A DNA stretch of 38,382 nucleotides from Polycladomyces zharkentensis (GCF_016938855.1 NZ_JAFHAP010000015.1:1-38382); one strand, 5' to 3'. Numbered from the stretch's first letter, positions 1 to 8,466 are shown. The notes: generated from the letters alone by a model not told the origin. Program-made: numbers and translations.

Positions 1-948
1 CTGGCCGTCCGTCTGATGAGTCGCATTCGCGACGTGCTTGGGGTCGAACTGGGCATCGGCAGCCTTTTTGAGGCACCCACCGTGGCCGGTCTCGCCGAAC
101 GGCTCGAGAGGGGCGTCAGTCAAGGCGCGTTGAACGTGCTGCTGCCGCTCCGCACGCATGGAGAGCGATTACCGCTGTTCTGCGTGCACCCGGCGGGAGG
201 ACTCAGTTGGTGCTATGCCGGACTGATGCGGCATTTGGGAGCGGATTATCCGATTTACGGACTGCAGGCACGCGGCATTGCTCAGCGTGAGGAACTTCCG
301 AAGACCCTGGAGGAAATGGCTGCGGATTATATCGACCACATTCGCTCAGTCCAACCCACCGGTCCTTACTGTCTTCTGGGCTGGTCCCTCGGAGGGAATG
401 TCGCGCATGCGATCGCGTGCGAACTTCAGAACCAGGGCGAGCAGGTAGCTCTGCTGGCCATGCTCGACGCTTATCCGAGCCACTTCCTGCCTCTCGGAGA
501 AGCACCCGACGAACAGGAAGCGCTGATCGCCCTGCTCGCTTTGGGCGGTTACGATCCGGAAAGTCTGAAAGATCAACCGTTGCGACTTTCCAGCGTCATG
601 GAGCTGCTGCGCCGCGACGGCAGCGCGTTAGCCAGTCTTGAAGAGTCTGTCATTTTGAATCTGAAGGAGGCCTATGTGAATTCCGTCCGTATTCTGGGGG
701 CCTTTGTACCCAATCGATATCATGGCGATTTGTTGTTTTTCAGATCAACTGTGATACCTGACTGGTTTGATCCGATCTCCCCGGAAACGTGGGCTCCCTA
801 TGTTGATGGACGGATTGAACAATATGACATCGCTTGCCGGCATAAGGACATGTGTCAGCCGGGACCGCTTGCCGAGATCGGGCGTATCCTTGCCGCCAAG
901 CTGAACGCCCTGCACCATCCCGCAAAACGGTTGGAGGGAGGAAGATGA
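1..948 (+). CDS. Non-ribosomal peptide synthetase, C-terminal carrier end plus thioesterase (5' partial)
   Basis: The frame is open at the window start, so this is the 3' end of a larger synthetase. The first codons read [10 protein letters not shown], which is what normally follows the GGHSL phosphopantetheine site of a peptidyl carrier domain; the site itself lies just outside the window. From about codon 55 a type I thioesterase domain follows: HPAGG near codon 63 (oxyanion region), GWSLGG with the nucleophilic serine near codon 129, an LDAYPS segment that probably carries the catalytic Asp, and RHKDMCQPG near the end with the catalytic His. The domain would release the finished peptide from the assembly line by hydrolysis or cyclisation. 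An MbtH-like gene starts 3 bp after the stop, so the genes are co-transcribed. The product (siderophore or other peptide) cannot be told from this fragment. Confidence 0.93.
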   Translation: MAVRLMSRIRDVLGVELGIGSLFEAPTVAGLAERLERGVSQGALNVLLPLRTHGERLPLFCVHPAGGLSWCYAGLMRHLGADYPIYGLQARGIAQREELPKTLEEMAADYIDHIRSVQPTGPYCLLGWSLGGNVAHAIACELQNQGEQVALLAMLDAYPSHFLPLGEAPDEQEALIALLALGGYDPESLKDQPLRLSSVMELLRRDGSALASLEESVILNLKEAYVNSVRILGAFVPNRYHGDLLFFRSTVIPDWFDPISPETWAPYVDGRIEQYDIACRHKDMCQPGPLAEIGRILAAKLNALHHPAKRLEGGR

Positions 949-951
949 CTG

Positions 952-1173
952 ATGACAAATCCATTCGAGAATGCGGACGGCACCTTCTTTGTGCTGATCA
1001 ATGACGAGGGCCAGTATTCCCTCTGGCCCGCTTTCGTTCAGGTGCCGGCCGGTTGGACCGTTGTTTATGGGCCGGAGAGTCGCCAAGCATGTCTCGACTA
1101 CGTCGACTCAAAGTGGACGGACATGCGGCCGAAAAGCATTCGTTCCCTGGCGGGCATTGCTAAAGGGGAGTAA
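952..1173 (+). CDS. MbtH-like NRPS accessory protein
   Basis: A 73-residue protein with the MbtH family pattern: NPFEN near the start, [18 protein letters not shown], then [10 protein letters not shown] with the conserved tryptophans. The length is normal for the family. MbtH-like proteins bind NRPS adenylation domains and help their folding and amino-acid activation. The gene begins 3 bp after the thioesterase stop, with GGAGGGAGGAAG upstream as ribosome site, and is followed 2 bp later by an exporter gene. This tight spacing supports one operon. An overlapping ATG at 945 is in another frame and is not used. Confidence 0.95.
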   Translation: MTNPFENADGTFFVLINDEGQYSLWPAFVQVPAGWTVVYGPESRQACLDYVDSKWTDMRPKSIRSLAGIAKGE

Positions 1174-1175
1174 AT

Positions 1176-2603
1176 ATGCTGATTTCACCAAACCAAAAGG
1201 TCGTTGTCAGTATGTTATATGTGACCGCGATGTTTATGGCTGCCATGGACGCAACGATTGTAAACGTAGCATTGGTGACAATCAGTAAAGAGCTTCGGGT
1301 GCCTCCTTCGGCCATGGGAACCGTGAATATCGGATACCTGGTCAGTCTGGCAGCATTTTTGCCGGTCTCAGGCTGGCTGGGTGACCGATTCGGTTCCAAA
1401 CGCGTGTTTTTGCTTGCGTTCGGTGTGTTCACATTCGCTTCTGCATGGTGCGGCATTGCGGACAATTTGACTGCACTGAACTTGTTTCGCATGCTCCAAG
1501 GTGCGGGAGGCGGATTGCTGACGCCCATTGGCATGGCAATATTATTGCGGACATTCCAACCGCATGAACGACTCATCATATCCAGAACGCTCATGATCCC
1601 CATTGCGCTGGCGCCCGCAATGGGGCCCATTCTTGGCGGATTTCTTGTGGATTTTGTATCCTGGCGTTGGATTTTCTTTGTCAATCTCCCCGTCGGCATT
1701 CTTTGCCTGCTGTTTGGCTCCGTCTTTCTGAAGGAGTACAAGGATGAAAGTCATCAGCGATTTGATTTGCCGGGATTCCTGCTTTCTGCGTCAGGCTTTG
1801 CAATGGTGATGTACGCATTAACCCAAGGGTCGGCAAGAGGGTGGGGCTCCCCGGAAATTTTGGGACTGGGTCTGGGAGGAACGCTGTTACTTTCTATCTT
1901 TGTCTATATGGAGTTGCGTGTCAGTCAACCGATGCTGAATGTACGGTTGTATTCTGATCGATTGTTCCGAACGATGGGGTTGCATTCGCTGCTCATCGCT
2001 GCGGGCTTACAGGGAATGTTATATGTGTTTCCGCTCATGTATCAGGATGCCATTCAGGCATCAGCGCTGGATGCCGGACTCACAACTTTTCCCGAAGCGC
2101 TCGGCTTGATGCTTGCATCCCAGTTCGTCCCATGGTTCTACTCAAGGCTGGGGCCGAAGCGAATGATGACAATCGCTTTGATATGTGCCATTGTGCTGTA
2201 TGTGCTGTTAAGCTTGGTTCAAAAAGATACGAGTCCATGGCTGATCAGGGTTCTGTTGTTTGGTGCCGGTTTTTTCCTGGGAAATGCGGTTGGCGTGGTA
2301 CAGGCTTCAGCTTTTAACACGATTTCACCATCTTCCATGGGACAGGCATCGACTTTGTTTCATGTTCAGAACCGGTTGGGGGCCGCACTTGGTGTGGCTT
2401 TGCTGGCCAGCATACTTTCCGGCATCCGTACTGACACTGCCACACTGTTGGCGTATAAAACCGCGCTGTTGTGTTCCACAGGCTTCCTGTTGGTTGCCTT
2501 GTTCTTCGCGCTCCGCATTCGGGATGCCGATGCAGCTGCAACGATGCGCAAACCAACAACTTTGCAGAAATCAAAGGTTCCACTTACGGAGAGTGAAGGA
2601 TGA
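1176..2603 (+). CDS. DHA2-family (EmrB/QacA-like) MFS exporter
   Basis: A 475-residue, very hydrophobic protein of the drug:H+ antiporter-2 type, which usually has 14 membrane segments. Visible family motifs are AMDATIVNVAL in the first helix with an acidic residue at about 25, and motif A GDRFGSKR near residues 69-76. The segment around PAMGPILGGF and the following SWRWIFFVNLP stretch are typical of DHA2 proteins. It should export small molecules at the expense of the proton gradient. Its place between an NRPS end with MbtH and a phosphopantetheinyl transferase suggests that it exports the peptide made by this locus; that is inference. The ribosome site AAAGGGGAG overlaps the mbtH stop. Its own stop overlaps the next start by 4 bp (ATGA), so translation is probably coupled. 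Confidence 0.93.
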   Translation: MLISPNQKVVVSMLYVTAMFMAAMDATIVNVALVTISKELRVPPSAMGTVNIGYLVSLAAFLPVSGWLGDRFGSKRVFLLAFGVFTFASAWCGIADNLTALNLFRMLQGAGGGLLTPIGMAILLRTFQPHERLIISRTLMIPIALAPAMGPILGGFLVDFVSWRWIFFVNLPVGILCLLFGSVFLKEYKDESHQRFDLPGFLLSASGFAMVMYALTQGSARGWGSPEILGLGLGGTLLLSIFVYMELRVSQPMLNVRLYSDRLFRTMGLHSLLIAAGLQGMLYVFPLMYQDAIQASALDAGLTTFPEALGLMLASQFVPWFYSRLGPKRMMTIALICAIVLYVLLSLVQKDTSPWLIRVLLFGAGFFLGNAVGVVQASAFNTISPSSMGQASTLFHVQNRLGAALGVALLASILSGIRTDTATLLAYKTALLCSTGFLLVALFFALRIRDADAAATMRKPTTLQKSKVPLTESEG

Positions 2604-3358
2604 CAGAGTGGGAGATCATCCATGAAGTGCCCAGACTTGACCATCACATTTGTCAGGTCTGGTGGGCTCGTGTTACAGATCTGCAGCCATGGCACGAGGA
2701 GTTGCTGAACGAGGTGGAGCATGGCCGGGCACAAGCGTATCGGAACCCCAGTGACCGTGCACGGTTTATTCTTGGATGTGCATTGAGTCGGCTTGTATTG
2801 TCTGCACAGCTGATGGTCGCTCCTCAAGAGGTGCCGCTGGACCGTACCTGCCCAAAATGCGACAAACCGCATGGCCGACCTAGGCTCCCGTCCGGAATGC
2901 CGCAACTGTCGGTTTCGCATTCCGGTGATCGAGTTGTTGTTGCCGTTACAACGGCAGCGCCTGTCGGTGTCGATGTTGAGCAAGTCCTTGATTCCTTCGA
3001 TTTCAAGGAGATCGCAGGAGGGGTGTTGGCAGCGTCGGAGTACGCACAGCTGATGCAGTTGCCGCCAATGGAACAGTTGGACGGATTCTTCACGTATTGG
3101 ACTCGGAAAGAGTCCGTGCTCAAGGCAACGGGGGACGGCCTGTCCGACCCACTCACCAGCATCACGGTTACCGGTCCTGGCGAGCGTGCCCGTTTGTTGT
3201 CTTTCAGAGGACAATCCTGTCTGGTCAATCACACGACCATGATCGATTTGCACCCCGGGCCGGGGTACATTGCGGCTCTTTCCATTTTGAATGATGCTCC
3301 TTATGAAGTTCGCGAGTTTGATGGAGCGGGGATCTTGCATTCTGCTTATTTAGAATAA
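2600..3358 (+). CDS. Sfp-type 4'-phosphopantetheinyl transferase
   Basis: A 252-residue protein that fits the Sfp/AcpT family. Residues 123-127 read GVDVE (metal-binding acidic residues) and residues 167-175 read WTRKESVLK, the W-x-x-K-E-S signature. The SVSHSGD stretch near 104-110 is also typical. The enzyme moves the phosphopantetheine arm of coenzyme A onto carrier domains, turning apo-NRPS into the active form. Sfp-type enzymes are broad in substrate; here the natural target is the NRPS whose end lies upstream. A CPKCDKPHGRP segment near residue 84 is cysteine-rich, as in several bacillary relatives. It overlaps the exporter by 4 bp and is the last gene before a terminator. Confidence 0.93.
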   Translation: MTEWEIIHEVPRLDHHICQVWWARVTDLQPWHEELLNEVEHGRAQAYRNPSDRARFILGCALSRLVLSAQLMVAPQEVPLDRTCPKCDKPHGRPRLPSGMPQLSVSHSGDRVVVAVTTAAPVGVDVEQVLDSFDFKEIAGGVLAASEYAQLMQLPPMEQLDGFFTYWTRKESVLKATGDGLSDPLTSITVTGPGERARLLSFRGQSCLVNHTTMIDLHPGPGYIAALSILNDAPYEVREFDGAGILHSAYLE

Positions 3359-3474
3359 AGATCTCCTCGGGTACGTTTTTCACCCCGAAGTGGTGAAGAG
3401 ACCTCGTGAAAGTTCACAACGTAAACTTTTCCGGCCGCTTCGGGACAACTTGAAGTTACCTTAGATGGTGTAAG

Positions 3475-3498
3475 CTACCCGGCCAGGGTAGTTTTTTT
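3475..3498 (+). terminator. Rho-independent terminator of the NRPS operon
   Basis: CTACCC and GGGTAG form a 6-bp stem around a GGCCA loop, followed by seven T residues. It lies about 115 bp after the Sfp-type gene, the last gene of the plus-strand operon. Confidence 0.8.
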
Positions 3499-3577
3499 GT
3501 TTCTCTGTCAACCGGATGATGATAATCCCATTGATCATCGTCCACTATCATTCTCGGGAATGACAAATACAGAAAAA

Positions 3578-4048
3578 GTCGCCTGAAAGCCCACGGCGCC
3601 CATAGGAAGTACCCTTGGGGTATTTCAATCGTGGGATGAAAGGCGGCGTTGCCCGGCATCTCCTTTTGGGAATGGTAAGGGCAACCAATTTGCTGTATAA
3701 TTGAACGTACGAGCGGTGCTCATCCCACTGGTAGTGGGTTTGTTCCTGTGTACGTCATGGTATGAGGTTCCAGTGGCGAACAAATCTCTCCCACTGGGTA
3801 AAACCATGAGAGTGAGGCAAAAAGAACTAGCGTACTGGTAATACCACGGGCACTTCTGTTGGTCGCAGGTACGCCGCCCATGTGGGTACATACGGTAAGA
3901 AACGTAGAACCGCATGGGATGGGGTGATGACACACCCCTTAGCTTGAGGGTTGCCCGAAACAGAAATGGACTGAGGGCGTTAACCACTCAAGAATCCCAC
4001 GGTGACCATAGGGAGTGCCTGTGGTACTTTAGCCGTGTGGAGTGTCAA
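3578..4048 (+). mobile_element. Transposase-less IS200/IS605-like element or remnant, rich in hairpins
   Basis: No credible gene lies here. Two similar composite hairpins sit in the same orientation at 3578-3646 and 3996-4040. Each has an outer stem starting CCCACGG and closed by CGTGGG or CCGTGTGG, and each holds an inner segment CCATAGG(A/G)AGT(A/G)CC that forms its own small hairpin (TACCC/GGGTA at 3610-3622; AGTGCC/GGTACT at 4014-4028). The second one ends in TTTAGCCGTGTGGAGTGTCAA-type sequence, like right ends of IS200/IS605 elements, with TCAA at 4045-4048. Further hairpins lie between: CCCACT/AGTGGG at 3724-3738, CCAGTGG/CCACTGG at 3770-3797 and GGGGTG/CACCCC at 3921-3938. A TATAAT hexamer is at 3696-3701. 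Best reading: a non-autonomous derivative, perhaps keeping an omega-type RNA region. A decayed TnpB 3' end is the alternative. Confidence 0.5.
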
Positions 4049-4096
4049 AAATCATTAGGTTGGAAGCGCCTGATCATTCCCCTGGAGTTCAAATCA

Positions 4097-4122
4097 AATC
4101 CCCCGAATCATATCGGGGGATT
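4097..4122 (-). terminator. Terminator downstream of the cyclophilin gene
   Basis: AATCCCCCGA and TCGGGGGATT form a perfect 10-bp stem with a 6-nt loop. Read on the minus strand it starts 4 bp after the ppiB stop and is followed by a T-rich tract (TTTGATTTG). Confidence 0.75.
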
Positions 4123-4126
4123 GTCG

Positions 4127-4564
4127 TCATTCTTCCCACACGCGCACTTCTTTCATCCGGTCACCGGGCTTCATGTTTTTGACTGTTTCCAATCCTTCGG
4201 TCACTTGCCCGAATACGGTGTGGACACCGTCCAGATGGGGTTGGGCTTCATGGCAGATGAAAAACTGGCTTCCACCGGTGTCTTTCCCGGCATGGGCCAT
4301 GGAGACGGCGCCGGGAATGTGTTTGTGGGGGTTGCCTTCCGTTTCGCATCGGATGGTGTATCCCGGTCCTCCCATCCCGTTTCCGTACGGACAACCGCCT
4401 TGGCTGACGAAACCGGGAATCACGCGGTGAAACGTCAAACCGTCATAAAACCCCTCGTTGGCCAGTTTTTCAAAGTTGGCGACGGTTCCCGGTGCGGCTT
4501 CCGGGAACAATTCGATGAGGATTTTCTCGCCGCTTTCCATCGTGATGCTGCCTTTTTTGGCCAT
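4127..4564 (-). CDS. ppiB: Peptidyl-prolyl cis-trans isomerase, cyclophilin type
   Basis: A 145-residue single-domain cyclophilin without a signal peptide, so cytoplasmic. Typical motifs are [15 protein letters not shown] near residues 45-59, with the catalytic Arg in FHRV, then GAVSMAH, GSQFFI and a VFGQVTEG segment. The enzyme speeds cis-trans isomerisation of Xaa-Pro bonds during protein folding. The length and the start match small bacillary PpiB proteins. A GGAGGAGT ribosome site lies 7 bp before the ATG. It is the second gene after the P450 gene on the same strand, with a 39-bp gap, and ends at a clear terminator. Confidence 0.95.
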   Translation of the reverse strand: MAKKGSITMESGEKILIELFPEAAPGTVANFEKLANEGFYDGLTFHRVIPGFVSQGGCPYGNGMGGPGYTIRCETEGNPHKHIPGAVSMAHAGKDTGGSQFFICHEAQPHLDGVHTVFGQVTEGLETVKNMKPGDRMKEVRVWEE

Positions 4565-4603
4565 GTGTTCACACTCCTCCCGTCACCGATTGTATCACAC
4601 TCA

Positions 4604-5766
4604 TCATGAAGCAATGGTCAGTTTTTCATATCCATTGAGAAAGATCGTTTTCACAGGCCGGGCTTCCTCAACCTGAATTTGTTCCTTCCGGTTCCAATGG
4701 GAAAGGAGCGCCTGCATCGCGATGTGTGCTTCCATTCTCGCCAGCGGTGCCCCCAGACAAAAATGAATTCCTTTGCCAAACGCGAGGTGGGGATTGGGTT
4801 TACGGTCCGCTATAAATCGGTCGGGACGGTCGAAAACCTGTTCATCCCGATTGGCGGAAGCGATCCACGCCACCACCGTGTCTCCCGCATGGAGGATCTC
4901 CCCGCTCAGCCGAACATCACGGGCAACGGTGCGTGTCACAAACCGAACGGGAGAATGATACCGCAACACCTCTTCGACAAACAGTGGGATGTTCCCGTAG
5001 TCTTCCTGTAAACGGCGGTACGTTTCGGGATCTTCGGCCAGAGAGTAGACGGCATTGCCGATCAGGTTGGTCGTCGTGATATGCCCTGCCAGCAACAGCA
5101 AGAAACAGATACTGAGAATTTCTTCTTCCGATATCTGTCCACGGGAATGGGAGTCGATCAACAGGGAGATCAGATCGTTTTGCGGCCGTTGTTTTCGTGC
5201 GTGGACAATGTCCCGGAAATATTGCTTCATTTCCAGTTGTACATTTCGGATACGCTCTCGCTCGTCCGGTTTGGTTTCATCAGCAAAACGGATGTTGGTG
5301 GGATCGTTTTCCATCATGAACAATCGGTCCACCCACTGGCGGAACATCGCCTGATCTTTCGAAGGAACGCCCATCATGTCCGCGATGACCGTCACCGGGA
5401 GCGGGTAGGCGAAATCTCTGATCAAGTCGAAAACGGGCGGGGTTTGCGACAGGAGATCCTTGGCAATGGTACGGATGCGGGGTTCCCATTCTCGTAGAAG
5501 CGCAGGTGAGAAGGATCGGTTGACGATGGAGCGTAATTGGGTGTGCTGTGGCGGGTCCAGGGAGAGAATGCTGTCGTGGAAGACGGGCTCTTCCTGTTGG
5601 CGAGCCGGTTTTGCGAGGAAAAGGTGTGATGATCGTTCAGAACCCGGTTCACGTCTTCGTAACGAAAGACTTCCCAATACCGGTGTTCACGATTGTAGTG
5701 AAGAGACGACTCTTTGCGCATACGAGTCCACCAATCTTCCAGCTTCCCTGCAAAACGTGTGGTCAT
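4604..5766 (-). pseudogene. Cytochrome P450 (CYP107-like), split by one frameshift
   Basis: Two overlapping frames together make one bacterial P450. The N-terminal part (start ATG at 5766, ribosome site AAAGGGG) reads MTTRFAGKLEDWW and then VFRYEDVNRVLNDHHTFSSQ. The rest, in the next frame, carries PPQHTQLRSIVNRSF, the oxygen-binding helix AGHITTT, the ExxR helix EEVLRYHSPVR and the heme loop FGKGIHFCLGAPLAR with the cysteine ligand. The break is at a run of four T on the plus strand, 5609-5612 (AAAA in the gene). Adding one base there restores SQKPARQQEEP and a 387-residue protein. All catalytic motifs are intact, so this is either a very recent inactivation, a phase-variable tract or a homopolymer sequencing error. 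P450s of this type hydroxylate small hydrophobic substrates with ferredoxin partners. Confidence 0.85.
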
Positions 5767-6058
5767 AGACCAATCCCCTTTCCGGTTGATCGGAGTGATC
5801 TCGTGTAATTATATATTGAATCGGGATTATTTTCAACAAATATAGCGATATTTGAGCTATTTGTCAGTATATGTTCATTATCTATAATGGATTTTTATAT
5901 TAAAAATCGGATTTGGATTGAAGCATATAACATGAATCTATTTTAAAACATAGATGAATTTCTATTTGAAATTCATTTGCTTTTCAAAGATAATAAGAAT
6001 CTAGATACAATTTTCTACAGGAAAGGATGCGTTTCAAGAAATGAAGGGGCTCCGGAGA
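5767..6058. other. AT-rich divergent promoter region with an inverted repeat
   Basis: This gap between the divergent P450 and lipoprotein genes is far more AT-rich than its surroundings. It holds an imperfect inverted repeat, ACAAATATAGC (5836-5846) and GCTATTTGT (5856-5864), which could be an operator for the P450 gene. The lipoprotein promoter lies at its right end. I see no gene in it. Confidence 0.5.
5966..5994 (+). promoter_or_regulatory. Sigma-A-type promoter for the lipoprotein gene
   Basis: TTGAAA at 5966-5971, a 17-bp spacer, then GATAAT at 5989-5994: five of six matches in each hexamer with ideal spacing, about 65 bp before the lipoprotein start. Confidence 0.7.
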
Positions 6059-6373
6059 ATGAAAGGTCTTGCCATCATTTTTGCTCTTACCGTGTTGACC
6101 ACCGGCTGTTCGGATTTTGAAGGGACATGGAAGCTCGTCAATACCGGCGAATCCGGTTGCGCAGACAAACTCACCTTTTACGATGACGAAGAAACGCTGG
6201 TCTGGGAGGAAGATGGTTCGGATACAATCACGACCACCATTAAAAACCTTGAAGGTGATCAATATAAATTGCAAGCCGGCTTTATGTCCCTGGTGGTGGA
6301 ACTGAAAGAAGAGGATGATATGTTGATCATGAAAGTCGATGACGACGAATGCCGTTATGTTGAGGCAGAATAG
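6059..6373 (+). CDS. Small secreted lipoprotein of unknown function
   Basis: I do not recognise a family. The N-terminus MKGLAIIFALTVLTTGC is a short lipoprotein signal peptide with lipobox LTTG-C; the mature protein would begin at the Cys, residue 17, and be anchored to the outer face of the membrane. The mature part of about 88 residues begins SDFEGTWKLVNTG, like small lipocalin-like or META-type beta-barrel lipoproteins, and is strongly acidic with runs of E and D. An in-frame ATG lies 18 bp upstream at 6041, but AAGGGG at 6044-6049 is spaced 9 bp before 6059, so the inner start is preferred. A good promoter precedes it and a shared terminator follows at 6617-6648. It is a single-gene unit. 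Confidence 0.75.
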   Translation: MKGLAIIFALTVLTTGCSDFEGTWKLVNTGESGCADKLTFYDDEETLVWEEDGSDTITTTIKNLEGDQYKLQAGFMSLVVELKEEDDMLIMKVDDDECRYVEAE

Positions 6374-6616
6374 TATGTGATTGGTCATTCCGCAACGAGG
6401 CGATGGTTTTCGAGCGTTGGATCTAAGCTTGACCCATCAACGATTCGGGTATACAGGAGGAAGATCACGGGCAATTGTTCTCTAAGCGACGTTTTCCCGC
6501 ATCCTGCACTCTCCGGTTCGGAGCGGTCTTGTTCTGTTTCTTATCAGGGCACAGGTGGAGCGAGCCGGGAAGGCAACACAGGCAATATTGATCAGGCACA
6601 CCCCAATCTTATGTAC
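6374..6616. other. Intergenic stretch without a recognised gene
   Basis: Open frames here have no family features, and the longest one runs into the 3' end of the 5'-nucleotidase on the other strand. I see no promoter of good quality. It may be the remains of a lost gene, but nothing supports a name. Confidence 0.5.
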
Positions 6617-6648
6617 AAAACCCACCGACATGTGAATCGGTGGGTTTT
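6617..6648. terminator. Bidirectional terminator between lipoprotein and nucleotidase genes
   Basis: AAAACCCACCGA and TCGGTGGGTTTT form a perfect 12-bp stem around an 8-nt loop, with A and T tracts at both sides. It can end the plus-strand lipoprotein transcript and the minus-strand nucleotidase transcript. Confidence 0.8.
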
Positions 6649-6689
6649 GTCTGACGGAATCAACCGGTTCTTTTCACGAGTCGGGTGCT

Positions 6690-8306
6690 TCACTGCCCCG
6701 CGAGTTGAATGCGCCCTTCGATTTGGGCGGAGAAAGGTTGCGGCAATTGTTTGATGTACTCGATCAATGCGTCCAGATCGACCGGTCCGACTACTTTGTC
6801 GGTCGGTTCCTGGAAGACGGTGAATCCGTCTCCGCCGCCGGCCAAAAAGCTGTTGGCGGTCACGGTGTAACGGCCGTCTGGTGTGATCGGGGTGCCGTCC
6901 GTTTTTTTCAGATTTGTGATCCGGTCACCGACGGGACGGGAGGGGTCCCATGTGTAGGTAAAGCCGGAGATTTGCAGGATCTTGGCGCGGTCTCCCTGCC
7001 ATTGCTGTTCCAACACCCGCTTCAGCTGATCGCCGGTCATGGTCATTTTGACCAAGTCGTTGCTGAACGGTTGTACATTGTACAACTCACCCCAAGTGAC
7101 TTCGCCCGCTTCGATGTCGGCCCGGATCCCGCCTGGATTCATCAGCGCGAAATCCGTTTCCATTTTCCAGCGTTGCGCATCGGCAATGAGGTTTCCCAGT
7201 GCAGACTCGCCCGCGGCGTTTCCCTCCTTGCTCAATGTCAGTGCGGCTGTTCCGATTGTCTGGTTGACGATGGGTGCCACTTTTTCTTCATAATACTGGA
7301 TCAGATCCCGGATTTCCGGATCGGGTTGCACGTTGTCCTGATAGGTGGTGATGATTTCTCCTTTTTTCGCCACGATGTCTTTGGTCCGCTTGTCGATTAC
7401 GACATCCACATCGGAAAACGCCGTTCCGTAACTGTAGGACTGCACGATTAACTTGCCGTCAACCGTGCCGTTGAGATAGCTGTGACTGTGCCCGGCGAAA
7501 ATCACGTCCACATCGTCATCCGCCTTGTTGGCGATATCTGCGATGGGGCCGGTGATCTGGCCGGTTTTGGCGTCTTGGAACCCCCCTTCATGCGCCAGCA
7601 CCACGATGGCATGAACGCCTTTCTTTTTCAGCTTGGCAGCCTCCCGGTTGATCGCTTCCGCTTCATCGGTGAACAAGACACCTTTGACACCGGAGGGCGT
7701 CACAATGGACGGGGTCGTCTTGGTCACTACGCCGATGAACCCGATCGGTACGCCGTTCACCCTCTTGATGAGCGAGGGGGGCAGAATCGGTCGCTTGGTT
7801 TTTTCATCGACGACATTGGCGCAGATATAGGGAAAATCGGCTCCTTCAAAATAACCCGTCTTCTCGTGATACCCCCCGTAAATCAACCGCATCATCTCGT
7901 TGACGCCTTCATCGAACTCATGGTTGCCTACCGTTCCGACATCAAATTTCAGCTTGTTCAACATTTCAATGGTTGGTTCATCCTGCATCAAAGCCGAGAC
8001 GGGCGCGCTCGCTCCGGCCATGTCGCCCGCATGTACCAGCAGGGTGTTCGGGTTTTGTGCCTCCCGCTCGCGCAAATAAGCGGCCAACACATCCCCGCGT
8101 CCCGCCGGTTTGCCGTTCACGTTGCGTGTCACGTTGAGCTGGCCGTGAAAATCGTTGATCCCCAACAATTGCACGTTCATCAAAAACGGTTGGGGATGTG
8201 CCTCGGGCGACAGATCCGCTGCCGTCAGCAGCGGCGCACATGTGAGTACGGCACAGGCCAAAAGTGCCCCGGTCCATCGCTGCAAACGGAAGCTTCGTTT
8301 TTTCAT
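6690..8306 (-). CDS. Secreted 5'-nucleotidase / UDP-sugar hydrolase family protein
   Basis: A 538-residue protein with a Sec signal peptide (KKR-rich start, hydrophobic core, cleavage probably after TAA near residue 30). The metallophosphoesterase domain shows GINDFHGQL, HAGDMAGAS, GNHEFDEG, VLAHEGG and AGHSHSYL, which carry the two-metal ligands. The C-terminal 5'-nucleotidase domain starts near residue 360, with GESALGNLIADA and MNPGGIRADI for substrate binding. Such enzymes remove phosphate from nucleotides outside the cell so that nucleosides and phosphate can be taken up. No sortase motif or membrane anchor is seen at the C-terminus, so the protein should be released or held in the wall. 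GAGAGGGGATT lies just before the ATG. It is a single-gene unit, related to one half of the longer Bacillus YfkN. Confidence 0.9.
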   Translation of the reverse strand: MKKRSFRLQRWTGALLACAVLTCAPLLTAADLSPEAHPQPFLMNVQLLGINDFHGQLNVTRNVNGKPAGRGDVLAAYLREREAQNPNTLLVHAGDMAGASAPVSALMQDEPTIEMLNKLKFDVGTVGNHEFDEGVNEMMRLIYGGYHEKTGYFEGADFPYICANVVDEKTKRPILPPSLIKRVNGVPIGFIGVVTKTTPSIVTPSGVKGVLFTDEAEAINREAAKLKKKGVHAIVVLAHEGGFQDAKTGQITGPIADIANKADDDVDVIFAGHSHSYLNGTVDGKLIVQSYSYGTAFSDVDVVIDKRTKDIVAKKGEIITTYQDNVQPDPEIRDLIQYYEEKVAPIVNQTIGTAALTLSKEGNAAGESALGNLIADAQRWKMETDFALMNPGGIRADIEAGEVTWGELYNVQPFSNDLVKMTMTGDQLKRVLEQQWQGDRAKILQISGFTYTWDPSRPVGDRITNLKKTDGTPITPDGRYTVTANSFLAGGGDGFTVFQEPTDKVVGPVDLDALIEYIKQLPQPFSAQIEGRIQLAGQ

Positions 8307-8444
8307 GAGTGAATCCCCTCTCCCTGTGATCTGTCGTTATCGATTTGAATGGTATCAAATGGGTATGAATACGCGGTCAACCCATCGTAAAGATTTGGAC
8401 AATCATGGCAAAAAACCCTTCATCGTTTGATAACCGTTCCCAAA

Positions 8445-8459
8445 TTATACTTAATATAA
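8445..8459. promoter_or_regulatory. Probable PerR box upstream of the peroxiredoxin gene
   Basis: TTATACTTAATATAA matches the known PerR box TTATAATnATTATAA at 12 of 14 defined positions. It ends 7 bp before the -35 of the peroxiredoxin promoter. PerR is the peroxide-sensing Fur-family repressor of Bacillales, so peroxide induction of the gene is expected. This is inference from the site alone. Confidence 0.6.
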
Positions 8460-8466
8460 ATTAGTA

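Noticed and set aside
3842-4026. Separate nested insertion with 23-bp terminal inverted repeats
   Set aside because: The left arm of the outer CCCACGG hairpin lies inside the supposed insert, so flanks do not rejoin to a sensible empty site and no target duplication is seen; related hairpin copies explain the repeat better.
6377-6754. 125-codon plus-strand frame after the lipoprotein gene
   Set aside because: No recognisable domain, poor start context, and it crosses the bidirectional terminator and the end of the nucleotidase gene.
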